Positions 50,207-60,000 are shown, numbered from the stretch's first letter. The stretch is 64,000 nucleotides of DNA from an uncultured Sphingomonas sp. (GCF_913774285.1 NZ_CAJYHX010000031.1:62001-126000), one strand, 5' to 3'. Notes: generated by a model not told the origin, from the letters alone. Program-made: numbers and translations.

Positions 50207-50970
50207 ACCTGGGGCTCGCCGGCAAGGTCGTTATCGTCACCGGCGGCTCGTCGGGGATCGGTGCCGCGATCGTGGCGGGACTGGCGCGCGAAGGCGCGGT
50301 CCCCGCCATCGTCTCGCGCGAACCGCCCCGGCCCGAGCTGGTCGCGCAGCTCGGCGAGGACTGGCTGTTCCACCCCTGCGAGCTCGCCGAGGACGATGCC
50401 GTGGTCGCCGCGGTCGACGCGGTGGCGGCGCGCTTCGGGCGGATCGACGGGCTGGTCAACAATGCCGGGCTCAACGACAATCTCGGCTTCGAGGCGACCC
50501 CGGCGCAGTTCCGCGCCTCGCTCGACATCAACCTCGTCCACTATTTCGGCATGGCGCGCGCGGCCCTCCCGCACCTCAAGTCGGCGCAGGGCGCGATCGT
50601 CAATATCGGCTCGAAGACCTCGATCACCGGGCAGGGCCACACCAGCGCCTATGCCGCCGCCAAGGGCGCGGTGCTGGCGCTGACCCGCGAATGGGCGGTG
50701 GCGCTGCGCGGCGACGGCATCCGCGTCAATGCGATCGTGCCCGCCGAGGTCGAGACCCCGGCCTATGCCGAATGGCTGAAGAGCTTCGACGACCCCGCCG
50801 CAAGGCGCGCGGAGATCGAGCGCCGCGTGCCCTTCGGCCACCGCTTCACCACGCCCGAAGAGATCGCCGACACCGCGCTGTTCCTGCTTTCCGGGCGGGC
50901 CAGCCACACCACCGGCCAGTGGCTGTTCGTCGACGGCGGCTACACGCATCTGGACCGCGCCATCGAATGA
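50203..50970 (+). CDS. SDR, probable L-fucose dehydrogenase
   Basis: NAD(P)-dependent short-chain dehydrogenase of 255 residues. TGGSSGIGAAI, VNNAGLNDNLG, the catalytic Ser of VNIGSKTSITG and YAAAKGAV are present. NDNLGFEATPAQFRASLDINL and ALTREWAVALRGDGIRVNAIVPAEVETPAYAEW resemble L-fucose dehydrogenases of non-phosphorylated pathways. It would oxidise L-fucose to L-fuconolactone. ATG 50203 overlaps the fuconate dehydratase stop (ATGA). The lactonase that should follow is not in this operon. Confidence 0.83.
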   Translation: MNLGLAGKVVIVTGGSSGIGAAIVAGLAREGAVPAIVSREPPRPELVAQLGEDWLFHPCELAEDDAVVAAVDAVAARFGRIDGLVNNAGLNDNLGFEATPAQFRASLDINLVHYFGMARAALPHLKSAQGAIVNIGSKTSITGQGHTSAYAAAKGAVLALTREWAVALRGDGIRVNAIVPAEVETPAYAEWLKSFDDPAARRAEIERRVPFGHRFTTPEEIADTALFLLSGRASHTTGQWLFVDGGYTHLDRAIE

Positions 50971-51004
50971 CCCCAACAGGGGCGTCGCACCAAGGAGAGG
51001 ACAC

Positions 51005-52285
51005 ATGGCCAGCAAGGCCGGACGCTACACCCCCGCCATCATCCTGACGGTCTCGCTGTTCTTCCTGTGGGGAATGGCGAACAACCTCAACGACATCCTG
51101 ATCGCGCATTTCCGCCGCGCCTTCACGCTGAGCGATTTCGAGACCAGCTTCGTCCAGCAGGCCTTCTACATGGGCTATTTCCTGCTCGCGACGCCGGCGG
51201 CGATGCTCGCGCGGCGGCGGGGCTACAAGGCCGCGATCGTGACGGGACTCACCCTTTACGCGATCGGCGCGTTGCTCTTCTATCCGGCGACGCATTTCGG
51301 CGAATATCGCTGGTTCCTCGCCGCGCTGTTCGTGATCGCCTGCGGCCTGGCCTTTCTCGAAACTTCGGCCAGCCCGCTGATCGCCGAGCTCGGCAGCCCC
51401 GAAGGCGCCGCGCGCCGGCTCAACTTCGCCCAGGCGGCCAATCCGCTCGGCACGATCTTCGGCGTGCTGGTCGGCAAATATTTCATCCTCTCCAGCTTCG
51501 CGCAGGACGATCACGCGCTCGCCTCGATGTCCGCCGCCGAGCGGACCGCGACGCTGCGCGGCGAGCTCGCCTCGGTGCAGACGCCCTATCTGGTGATCGG
51601 ACTGGTGGTGCTCGCCTTCGCGATCGCCGCCGCGCTGATCGCTTTCCCGGACAACCGCCGCGACGGCGACGCGCCCGCGGTGCCGACGGGCAAGGCGCTC
51701 GGCACCGTGCTGCGCAACCGGACGCTGCTGTTCGCGGTGGTGGCGCAGTTCTTCTATGTCGGCGCGCAGGTGGGGCTGTGGAGCTACACGATCCGCTACG
51801 CCCAGGTGAACCTGCCCGGCCTCACCGAGCAGGGCGCTGCCGACTATCTCTTCGCCAGCCTGGTGCTGTTCGGCGTGGGCCGTTTCGTCGGCGCGGCGAT
51901 GCTCGGCAAGGTCTCGGCGCCGCAGCTGCTGGTGGTGTTCGCCGGGCTCTCGGCGGCGCTGGCGGCAGTGGCGGTGTTCGTCGGCGGGACGACCGGGCTC
52001 TATGCGCTGGTCGCGGCGAGCTTCTTCATGTCGATCCAGTTCCCGACGATCTTCGCGATCGGCATCGGCGGTCTGGGCCCGCTCAAGCAGATTGGCGCCT
52101 CGCTGATCGTGATGGCGATCATCGGCGGCGCGGTGCTGACCGCGGCGATGGGGCATGTGTCCGACCTCGCGGGGATCAACCTCGCGCTGCTGGTACCGGC
52201 GGTGGCGTTCCTGGTGGTGCTGGGCTTTGGCGTGCGCGCGACGGGGGCGGCGGGGGATGTGGCACTGGCGCCGGCGGGGCATTGA
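51005..52285 (+). CDS. fucP: FucP-family sugar:proton symporter
   Basis: Major-facilitator L-fucose permease-type transporter of 426 residues and about 12 helices. The opening SLFFLWGMANNLNDILIAHF, the central ETSASPLIAELGSPEGAARRLNFAQAANPLGTIFGVLVG, and IQFPTIFAIGIGGLGP in the second half are FucP-family signatures. Substrate is very probably L-fucose from the operon context. It starts 34 bases after the fucose dehydrogenase gene with AAGGAGAGG upstream and ends the operon at a bidirectional hairpin. Confidence 0.93.
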   Translation: MASKAGRYTPAIILTVSLFFLWGMANNLNDILIAHFRRAFTLSDFETSFVQQAFYMGYFLLATPAAMLARRRGYKAAIVTGLTLYAIGALLFYPATHFGEYRWFLAALFVIACGLAFLETSASPLIAELGSPEGAARRLNFAQAANPLGTIFGVLVGKYFILSSFAQDDHALASMSAAERTATLRGELASVQTPYLVIGLVVLAFAIAAALIAFPDNRRDGDAPAVPTGKALGTVLRNRTLLFAVVAQFFYVGAQVGLWSYTIRYAQVNLPGLTEQGAADYLFASLVLFGVGRFVGAAMLGKVSAPQLLVVFAGLSAALAAVAVFVGGTTGLYALVAASFFMSIQFPTIFAIGIGGLGPLKQIGASLIVMAIIGGAVLTAAMGHVSDLAGINLALLVPAVAFLVVLGFGVRATGAAGDVALAPAGH

Positions 52286-52291
52286 AGCGCT

Positions 52292-52325
52292 CTTAAGCCC
52301 CTCCCCCTGAGGGAAGGGGCTTAAG
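52292..52325. terminator. Bidirectional hairpin between fucP and lutC
   Basis: An 11-bp perfect stem (CTTAAGCCCCT with AGGGGCTTAAG) extended by CCC/GGG, between two convergent operons. The AT-rich base of the stem gives short A- and T-bearing flanks on both strands, so it could terminate both transcripts. Confidence 0.7.
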
Positions 52326-52332
52326 AAGAAGA

Positions 52333-52950
52333 TCAGCCGACCAGTACCACATGCAGGAACCGCGGGCCGTGCGCGCCCCGCACGTACGTGCCTTCGATGT
52401 CGGTCGTGCCGCTGACGCCCGTTACCCAGTAGTGTGCGCGCGGCACTGCCCCGCCCGGCGCCGCATCCTCCAGCCAGCGAACCAGGCCGGCGACTTCCAG
52501 CACGACGATGTGCCGCAGCGCCAGGAAGTTGGGCAGCATCGGTGCTTCCGGCGAGGTCTCGAACACCAGCGAGCCCGTTTCCGCCACCCCGGCGCGGGCG
52601 AAGGCGAGCACCGTGCCGTCGTCGGCCGGGCAGTCTGCCAGCCCCGTCAGCCCCGACCAATCGAGCCCGTCCACTCGCGCATCGGGCGGCAGCCACAGCG
52701 CCGGTGTCGCCCCCTCGGCCGCAAGATACTCCGCCACCGCCTCCGGCAAGTCTGCCAGAGACCCGATCCGCGCGTGCGTCGCCGCCACGCTCGGCAGCGC
52801 GAGCTGCGCCAGGAAACGCGCCACCAGATCCTCCGGCCCCGCCGGCCGCTCACGTTCCTCGCCCGCGAGCAAACAGGCCGCCTCCGCCGCCAGCAGCGCT
52901 GGATCCCGCGCCGTCCCCAGCCGCGCCAGGATCGCGTCGCGTGCGCTCAT
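52333..52950 (-). CDS. lutC: L-lactate utilisation protein LutC (LUD domain)
   Basis: Third protein of the LutABC L-lactate oxidation complex. The 205-residue LUD-domain protein shows AFARAGVAETGSLVFETSPEAPMLPNFLALRHIVV and the final VSGTTDIEGTYVRGAHGPRFLHVVLV, diagnostic of LutC/YkgG. ATG 52950 overlaps the lutB stop by 4 bases. Together with LutA and LutB it oxidises L-lactate to pyruvate. Here it lies next to the L-fucose island, whose pathway yields L-lactate. Confidence 0.93.
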   Translation of the reverse strand: MSARDAILARLGTARDPALLAAEAACLLAGEERERPAGPEDLVARFLAQLALPSVAATHARIGSLADLPEAVAEYLAAEGATPALWLPPDARVDGLDWSGLTGLADCPADDGTVLAFARAGVAETGSLVFETSPEAPMLPNFLALRHIVVLEVAGLVRWLEDAAPGGAVPRAHYWVTGVSGTTDIEGTYVRGAHGPRFLHVVLVG

Positions 52951-54338
52951 CGTTCGCCCTTTCGGTAGCGGTCCATGAAGCTCTCCGGCGCGGGTGCGGG
53001 GAAGTCGCGCCCGCCGGTCCAGCCGCCGGCCAGCGGCAGCTTCGCGATCCAGCCGCGCCCGGCCAGCCGCATCGCCCGGATCGCCCAGCGCACCCCCGTC
53101 CGGTACGCCCAAGGCCGCCGCGCCGCCCAGGCCCAGAGCCCCAGCCCTGAGCGCAGCGTCACCGGCTCCAGCCCCTCGCGCCAGCTCTTCTCGCGCCAGC
53201 CGCGCAGCAGCGTCGGCAGCGGGATCGCGACCGGGCACACCTCCTGGCACTTGCCGTTCATCGTGCACGCGTTCGGCAGGTCGCGGCTCGCCGCCAGCCC
53301 GTCGAGCGCCGGGGTCAGCACCGATCCCATGGGCCCCGGATAGGTGCCGCCATAGGCATGGCCGCCGATCTGGCGGAACACCACGCAGTGGTTCATGCAC
53401 GCGCCGCAGCGGATGCAGCGGAGCATCTCCGCCAGCCCGTCGCCCCGCATCGCGCTGCGGCCATTGTCGACCAGCACGATGTGCATCTCCTCCGGCCCGT
53501 CGCGGTCCCCCGCCCGCTTCGGCCCGGCATAGAAAGTGGTGTACTGGGTCAGCGCCGCGCCGGTCGCCGAGCGGGCGAGCAGCCGCAGCAGATGCACGGC
53601 ATGGTCCATCGAGGGGACCAGCTTCTCGATCCCCGCGGTCACGATATGCACGCGCGGCGGCACCAGCGAGAGCTCGGCATTGCCCTCGTTGGTGACGGTG
53701 CAGATCTGCCCCGAATCCGCGATCAGGAAATTGGCGCCCGAGATGCCGACATCGGCGCCCAGCATCTCGCCCCGTAGCTGTCGCCTTGCACTCGCCGCCA
53801 TCGCGACGATGCTTTCCTCGACATGCGGTTCGCGGTGGCGGGCATGGAAGAGTTCGGAGACCTGCTCGCGCGTCTTGTGCATCGCCGGCCAGATGATGTG
53901 CGAGGGCCGCTCGCCAGCGAGCTGGATGATGTGTTCGGCAAGATCGGTCTCGACCCGGCCGATGCCTGCTGCCTCCAGCGCATGCGGCAGGCCGATCTCC
54001 TCACCGAGCATCGACTTGGAGCGCGCGACGCTCTTCGCCCCCGCCTTGCGGCAGATGTCCACGACGATCGCACAGGCCTCGTCGGCGGTGGCTGCCCAAT
54101 GGACCGTCGCGCCCGAAGCGGTCGCCGCCGCCTCGAACTGGAGGAGATAGGCCCCGAGATTGGCGATCACATGGTCCTTGATCGCCGCCGCCCGCTCGCG
54201 CGCCGCGCCGAAGCTGGGCCAGGCGCCGATCGCCGCGCCCCGCTTGGCCTCAGCGGTGCCGGCGGTACGCTCGACTGCGATCTTGAGCTGGCGGTCGGCG
54301 AGCGCGGCATCGACGCGCGCGTCGAAGGCGCGGCTCAT
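52947..54338 (-). CDS. lutB: L-lactate utilisation iron-sulfur protein LutB
   Basis: Large iron-sulfur subunit of the LutABC complex, 463 residues. An N-terminal LUD domain (~60-270, SVARSKSMLGEEIGLP; GISGANFLIADSGQICTVTNEGN) is followed by two [4Fe-4S] motifs, CIRCGACMNHC and CTMNGKCQEVCP, and a C-terminal domain. All cluster cysteines are present. It overlaps lutA upstream and lutC downstream by 4 bases each, forming a coupled operon. Cytosolic; passes electrons from L-lactate oxidation to an acceptor that is still not well defined. Confidence 0.95.
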   Translation of the reverse strand: MSRAFDARVDAALADRQLKIAVERTAGTAEAKRGAAIGAWPSFGAARERAAAIKDHVIANLGAYLLQFEAAATASGATVHWAATADEACAIVVDICRKAGAKSVARSKSMLGEEIGLPHALEAAGIGRVETDLAEHIIQLAGERPSHIIWPAMHKTREQVSELFHARHREPHVEESIVAMAASARRQLRGEMLGADVGISGANFLIADSGQICTVTNEGNAELSLVPPRVHIVTAGIEKLVPSMDHAVHLLRLLARSATGAALTQYTTFYAGPKRAGDRDGPEEMHIVLVDNGRSAMRGDGLAEMLRCIRCGACMNHCVVFRQIGGHAYGGTYPGPMGSVLTPALDGLAASRDLPNACTMNGKCQEVCPVAIPLPTLLRGWREKSWREGLEPVTLRSGLGLWAWAARRPWAYRTGVRWAIRAMRLAGRGWIAKLPLAGGWTGGRDFPAPAPESFMDRYRKGER

Positions 54339-55102
54339 TGCGCTTCGCCGATCGCCGGGCCGTCGGCCATGCCGGCCAGCACCTCGATGGTGTGGAAGGC
54401 GCGGACGTCCGACCCGCGCCGGTGCAGCTTGCCCGCCAGGTTCATCAGGCAGCCGAGGTCACCAGCCAGCAGCAGCCCCGCGCCCGTAGCCTCCACCGCC
54501 GTGGCCTTCTCGTCGGCGATCGCATTGGAGATGGCCGGATATTTCACGCAGAAGGTGCCGCCGAAGCCACAGCAGGTCTCCTCGCCGGCAAGCGGCACGA
54601 GGTCCAGCCCGTCGACCGCGCCGAGCAGCCGCCGCGGCTGCGCCTTGATGCCCAGCTCGCGCAGGCCCGAGCAGCTGTCGTGATAGGTCGCGGTCGCCGG
54701 CAGCGTCACGCCCTCGGGCCGCCAGCCGCGCGCGTCGAGCCAGGTGAGGATCTCCCAGGTCTTGGCCGCCACCGCTTCGGCCCGCGCCGCCCATGCGGGA
54801 TCGTCGGCAAGCAGTTCGGGATAGTGGCAGCGGATCGTCCCCGCGCAGCTGCCCGAGGGGACGACGATCGCCTCGTACGGTTCCAGCATCGCGACGTTAC
54901 GCCGCGCGAAATCGGTCGCCGTCGCGCGGTCGCCTGAGTTGAGCGCCGGCTGGCCGCAACAGGTCTGCGCCTCCGGCACCACTACCTCGCACCCGGCATC
55001 GGCCAGCGCCCGCAACGCCGCGAAGCCCACCCGGGGCCGCATCGCATCGACCAGGCAGGTGACGAACAGCGCGACGCGAGATGGCGGGGAACTCATATCC
55101 AT
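54335..55102 (-). CDS. lutA: L-lactate utilisation protein LutA (CCG-domain Fe-S oxidoreductase)
   Basis: First protein of LutABC, 255 residues, with two cysteine-rich CCG domains: QTCCGQPALNSGDRA and ETCCGFGGTFCVKYP, plus LFVTCLVD and the YHDSCSGLRELGI segments that complete each cluster-binding site. These are typical of heterodisulfide-reductase-like subunits. I chose ATG 55102 with AAAGGG upstream; an ATG two codons later is possible. Only 44 bases separate it from the upstream tetR stop, so its promoter may lie within tetR or the two may be co-transcribed. Confidence 0.94.
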   Translation of the reverse strand: MDMSSPPSRVALFVTCLVDAMRPRVGFAALRALADAGCEVVVPEAQTCCGQPALNSGDRATATDFARRNVAMLEPYEAIVVPSGSCAGTIRCHYPELLADDPAWAARAEAVAAKTWEILTWLDARGWRPEGVTLPATATYHDSCSGLRELGIKAQPRRLLGAVDGLDLVPLAGEETCCGFGGTFCVKYPAISNAIADEKATAVEATGAGLLLAGDLGCLMNLAGKLHRRGSDVRAFHTIEVLAGMADGPAIGEAQ

Positions 55103-55124
55103 GCGGCCCTTTCGCATATCGGCA

Positions 55125-55140
55125 CCTGTGCTTCCACAGG
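55125..55140. other. Inverted repeat upstream of lutA
   Basis: A perfect 6-bp inverted repeat, CCTGTG-CTTC-CACAGG, in the 44-base gap between tetR and lutA. It could be an attenuator hairpin or a regulator-binding site for lutABC. No T-tract follows. Confidence 0.35.
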
Positions 55141-55146
55141 AACGGG

Positions 55147-55779
55147 CTAGCCCGCCGCGGCTTCGGCCTGCATCGCGGCCACTTCGTGTCGGATCATCTT
55201 GAGTACCAGCGCGGCGGCGCGGTCGGTATCCTCGGCGGGACTGAGGAAGCGATGCTGCATCAGTCCCAGCGCCGTCGCGGTGATCAGGTCGGTCAGCGCA
55301 CAGCGCCGCTCGGCAAAGGCGTCGCCCGGAATCAGCGCGGTCAGCGCCGCGAGCATGGTGCCGCGCACGTCCTCACGCGTTTCCTCGAAGATCGCGGCAA
55401 TGCGTCCATTGCGCGCCGACTCGGCGACGATCTCGGCGAACAGCGGATCGGATTCGTCGGGTTCGGGGCGGATGAAGTCGCCCAGCCAGTTCCATACGAA
55501 CTCCGGATCGCCGCTCTTGATTCCCGCGCACAGCGACTCGGGCGCGAGGAAATCCATGCAGTCGGCTTGCACAATTTGCGCGACAATCGCCTCCTTGGAG
55601 GAAAAATCGCGATAAATTTGACCGACCGCAATGCCCGATTCCTTGGCAATCTGGGCCACGCCGGTTGCGTGAAAACCGTTCGCAATGAACAACCTGCGCG
55701 CGGCGGACACGATTTTTTCGCGCCGCAACAGGGCCTTATCGCGGTGGGGAACTCCGCCTTCTTCCGTGGTTTCTGCCAT
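55147..55779 (-). CDS. TetR-family repressor of the RND efflux operon
   Basis: DNA-binding repressor of 210 residues. The N-terminal helix-turn-helix is REKIVSAARRLFIANGFHATGVAQIAKESGIAVGQIYRDFSSKEAI. The C-terminal ligand domain is diverse, as usual. It is divergent from the tripartite RND efflux genes, the standard arrangement for AcrR/TtgR-type repressors, with a near-perfect palindrome between them as the likely operator. The inducer is unknown. Downstream, lutA is 44 bases away on the same strand. Confidence 0.9.
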   Translation of the reverse strand: MAETTEEGGVPHRDKALLRREKIVSAARRLFIANGFHATGVAQIAKESGIAVGQIYRDFSSKEAIVAQIVQADCMDFLAPESLCAGIKSGDPEFVWNWLGDFIRPEPDESDPLFAEIVAESARNGRIAAIFEETREDVRGTMLAALTALIPGDAFAERRCALTDLITATALGLMQHRFLSPAEDTDRAAALVLKMIRHEVAAMQAEAAAG

Positions 55780-55835
55780 CGGGCGTCCCTATAAAACCAT
55801 CTTGACCGAGTCACTCGCTTCGCAGTAGCGGCGAA

Positions 55836-55857
55836 TGTGAGCGAACGTTCACTCACA
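55836..55857. promoter_or_regulatory. Palindromic operator of the TetR/RND divergent region
   Basis: A 22-bp palindrome with arms TGTGAGCGAAC and GTTCACTCACA; only one symmetric pair (C42 against A51) fails to match. Centred on AACGTT. It lies 57 bases upstream of tetR and 24 upstream of the membrane-fusion gene, the expected position for the repressor site. The size and symmetry fit TetR-family operators. Confidence 0.7.
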
Positions 55858-55881
55858 TATATCACAACGGCAGGCATCCGC

Positions 55882-57084
55882 ATGACTTTTTTCCGTCACA
55901 CCGCGCCGGCTCTCGCGCTTGTCCTCGCCGCCTGTGGCGGTCAGTCCCAGCAGCAGGGTGCCGGGGCCTCCGGCGCCGCCGGCGGCCAGCAGGCGGCGCC
56001 GCCGCCGGTCTCCTATGTCGTCGTCCAGCAGCAGGCGGTGCCGCTCACCAGCGAACTGCCCGGCCGGCTGAGCCCCTATGAGAGCTCGGACGTGCGGCCG
56101 CAGGTCAACGGCCTGATCCTGGAGCGGCTGTTCACCGAAGGCGACATGGTGCGCCAAGGCCAGCCGCTCTACCGGATCGATCCGGCGCCCTACCGCGCCG
56201 CCGTCGCCAGCGCCCGCGCCGCGCTGACCCGCTCGCAGGCCGCGATCGCGTCGAGCGAGGCGCTCGCGCGTCGCTATGGCGAACTGGTCAAGATCAACGC
56301 GATCTCGAAGCAGGAATATGAGAATGCGGTGACCAGCGCCGCCCAGGCCCGCGCCGATGTCGCCGCGCAGAAAGCCGCGCTCGCCACCGCCGAGATCGAC
56401 CTTGCCCGCACCACGATCCGCGCGCCGATCAGCGGCAAGATCGGTCGGTCGCTCTACACCACCGGCGCGCTGGTCTCGGCATCGCAGACCAATGCGCTGA
56501 CCACGATCCAGCGGCTCGACCCGATCTATGTCGACATCCAGCAGTCGAGCGCCGACATCCTCAAGCTGCGCCAGTCGATCATGGCGGGCCAGGTCGCGCG
56601 CGACGGCAACGCCAAGGTCGCGCTGACGCTGGAGGACGGCACCAACTACGGCCCGCAGGGCACGATGCGCTTCGCCGACGTGACCGTCGACGAGACCACC
56701 GGCAGCCAGGTGATCCGCGCGCTGTTCCCCAACCCCAACGGGTTGCTGCTGCCGGGCATGTTTGTCCGCGCCCGCCTTGTCGAGGGCACCCAGCAGAACG
56801 CGATGCTGGTGCCGCAGCGCGCCGTCAGCCGCGACGAGCGCGGCAACCCGACGGTGCTGATCGTCGGCGCCGGCAACAAGATCGAGCCGCGCCCGATCCA
56901 GACCAGCCGGACCGCCGGCGACGCATGGATCGTTACCGGCGGGCTCAAGCCGGGCGACAAGGTGATCGTCGAGGGCGCGATGATGCTGCGCCCGGGCATG
57001 CCGGTCACGCCGCAGCCCTGGAATCCGAACGCCAAGCCCGCCCAGGGCCAGCCGGGTGCCGCCGCGCCTGCCCAAGGGAAGTAA
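55882..57084 (+). CDS. RND efflux periplasmic adaptor (membrane fusion protein), lipoprotein
   Basis: AcrA/MexA-type adaptor linking pump and outer-membrane channel, 400 residues. The N-terminus is a lipoprotein signal with lipobox LVLAACG. After a Gln/Gly/Ala-rich stretch, the lipoyl and hairpin regions follow (RPQVNGLILERLFTEGDMVRQGQPLYRID; TTIRAPISGKIGRSLYTTGALV), then the beta-barrel domain. A Pro/Ala/Gln-rich tail ends the protein. ATG 55882 places the lipobox correctly; an in-frame GTG inside the operator is less likely. The pump gene starts 6 bases after the stop. Confidence 0.94.
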   Translation: MTFFRHTAPALALVLAACGGQSQQQGAGASGAAGGQQAAPPPVSYVVVQQQAVPLTSELPGRLSPYESSDVRPQVNGLILERLFTEGDMVRQGQPLYRIDPAPYRAAVASARAALTRSQAAIASSEALARRYGELVKINAISKQEYENAVTSAAQARADVAAQKAALATAEIDLARTTIRAPISGKIGRSLYTTGALVSASQTNALTTIQRLDPIYVDIQQSSADILKLRQSIMAGQVARDGNAKVALTLEDGTNYGPQGTMRFADVTVDETTGSQVIRALFPNPNGLLLPGMFVRARLVEGTQQNAMLVPQRAVSRDERGNPTVLIVGAGNKIEPRPIQTSRTAGDAWIVTGGLKPGDKVIVEGAMMLRPGMPVTPQPWNPNAKPAQGQPGAAAPAQGK

Positions 57085-57090
57085 GCCCTT

Positions 57091-60000
57091 ATGTCGCGCT
57101 ATTTCATCGATCGGCCCATCTTCGCCTGGGTCATCGCGATCATCATCATGCTGGCGGGCATCCTCGCGATCCGCAGCCTGCCGATCGCGCAGTTCCCGGC
57201 GATCGCGCCGCCCGCCGTCTCGATCACCGCGACCTATCCGGGCGCGGATGCCCGGACGCTGGAAAACACGACGACGCAGATCATCGAGCAGCAGCTGAAG
57301 GGCATCGATCACCTTCGCTATTTCTCGTCCTCGTCCTCGTCGGCGGGCACCGTTACGATCACCCTCACCTTCGAGCAGGGCACCAATCCTGACATCGCCC
57401 AGGTGCAGGTGCAGAACAAGCTGCAGGCGGCCACCCCGCTCCTGCCGCAGGAAGTGCAGCAGCAGGGCATCCAGGTCGCCAAGGCCACCCAGAACTTCCT
57501 GGTGGTGATCGGCCTCTATTCGGAGAACGGGTCGCACAGCGGCACCGATCTCGCCGACTATGCCGTCTCCAAGCTGCAGGATCCGCTGTCGCGCGTGAAC
57601 GGCGTCGGCGATACCCAGGTGTTCGGTTCGCAATACGCGATGCGCATCTGGGTCGATCCGGTGAAGCTCAACAAGTATGCGCTCACTATGGACGACGTGA
57701 CGACCGCGATCCGCGCGCAGAACGCGCAGGTCTCGGCAGGTCAGCTGGGCGCGCGCCCCGCGCCGAAGGAGCAGATGCTCAACGCCACGGTGTCGGTCCA
57801 GTCGCGGCTCACCACGCCCGACGAGTTCGCGCAGATCCGCCTGAAGAGCGGCACCGATGCCTCGGTGGTGCGCCTCGGCGACGTCGCCCGCGTCGAGATC
57901 GGCGCGGAAAGCTATGGCTTCGATTCGAAGTGGAACGGCAAGCCCGGCGCCGGCATCGGCATCAAGCTCGCCCCCGGCGCCAACGCGCTGACGACGGTCG
58001 ATCTGGTCAAGGCCCGCGTCAACGAGATCGCCAAGACCTTCCCGGCCGACATCAAGGTCATCTACCCGTACGACACCACGCCGTTCGTCCGCCTGTCGGT
58101 CGAGCAGGTGGTGCACACGCTGATCGAAGCGGTGGTGCTCGTCTTCCTGGTGATGTTCCTGTTCCTGCAGAACTTCCGCGCCACGCTGATCCCGACGATC
58201 GCGGTGCCGGTGGTGCTGCTCGGTACCTTCGCGGTGATGGCGATCGCCGGCTATTCGATCAACACGCTCACGCTGTTCGGCATGGTGCTGGCGATCGGTC
58301 TGCTGGTCGACGACGCGATCGTCGTGGTCGAAAATGTCGAGCGCCTGATCACCACCGAGCATCTCAGCCCGGTCGATGCCGCGCGCAAGTCGATGGAAGA
58401 AATCACCAGCGCGCTGGTCGGCATCGCGCTCGTCCTCTCGGCGGTGTTCCTGCCGATGGCGTTCTTCGGCGGTTCCACCGGCGTGATCTACCGCCAGTTC
58501 TCGATCACGATCGTCTCGGCGATGGTCCTCTCGGTGTTCATCGCGCTGGTGCTCACGCCCGCGCTCTGCGCCACTATCCTCAAGCCGCACAATCCGGACA
58601 AGGCGGAGGGCCATGGCCCGCTCGCGCGCTTCTTCCGCTGGTTCAACCGCAATTTCGATCGCGGCCAGGCCAAGTATGAAAAGGGCGTACGCCGCACCGC
58701 GCGCAGCTGGAAGCGCTCGGGCCTGATCTATCTGCTGATCATCGGCGGCATGAGCTTCCTGTTCCTGCGCCTGCCCGGCGGCTTCCTGCCCGAGGAAGAC
58801 CAGGGCATCGTGATCGCGCTGGTCCAGGGGCCGGCGGGCGCCACCTCGGCGCGTACTGACAAGGGGCTCGACCTGATCCGCGACCACTTCCTCAAGGAGG
58901 AAGCGGGCAATGTGAAGGGCGTGTTCACGATCAACGGCTTCAGCTTCGCCGGTGCCGGCCAGAACAGCGGCCTTGCCTTCATGCCGCTCAACGACTGGTC
59001 CGAACGCCCCGGCGGCAAGAACGCCGCGGGCTCGATCGTCGGGCGCGCGATGGGCGTGTTCTCGCAATATCGCGACGGCCTGATCTTCGCGATCACCCCG
59101 CCCGCGGTGCAGGAGCTCGGCAACGCGACCGGCTTCGACCTGCAGCTCGTCGATACCGGCGGCATCGGCCATGAACGCCTGCTCCAGGCGCGCAACATGA
59201 TGCTGGGCATGGCGATGCAGGACAAGCGCCTGGTCGGCGTGCGCCCCAACGCGCTCGACGACGCGCCGCAGCTCAAGGTCGATATCGACCAGGACAAGGC
59301 CAAGGCGCTCGGGCTAGACCTCTCCTCGGTCAACAGCACCATCGCCACCGCCTGGGGTGGATCGTACGTCAACGACTTCATCGATCGCGGCCGCGTCAAG
59401 CGCGTCTATGTCCAGGCCGATGCCCCCTATCGCCTGACGCCGGAGGACATCGCCAACCTGTTCGTCCGCGGTCCCACCGGCACGATGACGCCCTTCACTG
59501 CCTTCTCGACGCTCAGCTGGGCGCAGGCGCCGGTGCAGCTCACCCGCTATAACGGCCTGCCCTCGATGGAAATCCTCGGCTCGCCCGCCCCCGGCACTTC
59601 GACCGGCGACGCGATGGCGGCGATGGAGGCGATCCATGCCAAGCTGCCGCCGGGCACCCAGCTCGAATGGACGGGCCTCTCCTATGAGGAACGCCTGTCG
59701 GGCGGCCAGGCGCCGGCACTCTATGCGCTGTCGCTGCTGATCGTGTTCCTCTGCCTCGCCGCGCTGTACGAGAGCTGGTCGGTGCCGATCTCGGTCATCC
59801 TGGTGGTGCCGCTCGGCGTGCTCGGCGCGCTGCTCGCGGCATGGCTCACCGGGCTCAACAACGACATCTACCTGCAGGTCGGCCTGATCACCACGATCGG
59901 CGTGTCGGCGAAGAACGCGATCCTGATCGTCGAATTCGCCGAGGAGCGGATGCGCGAGGGCATGAGCGCCTTCGACTCCGCAATCGAAGCCGCCAAGCTG

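Noticed and set aside
55849..59172. An open frame of more than 1100 codons antisense to the RND adaptor and pump genes
   Set aside because: The translation is Arg/His/Asp-rich with no domain-like pattern and mirrors the codon bias of the sense genes, whose motifs are complete.
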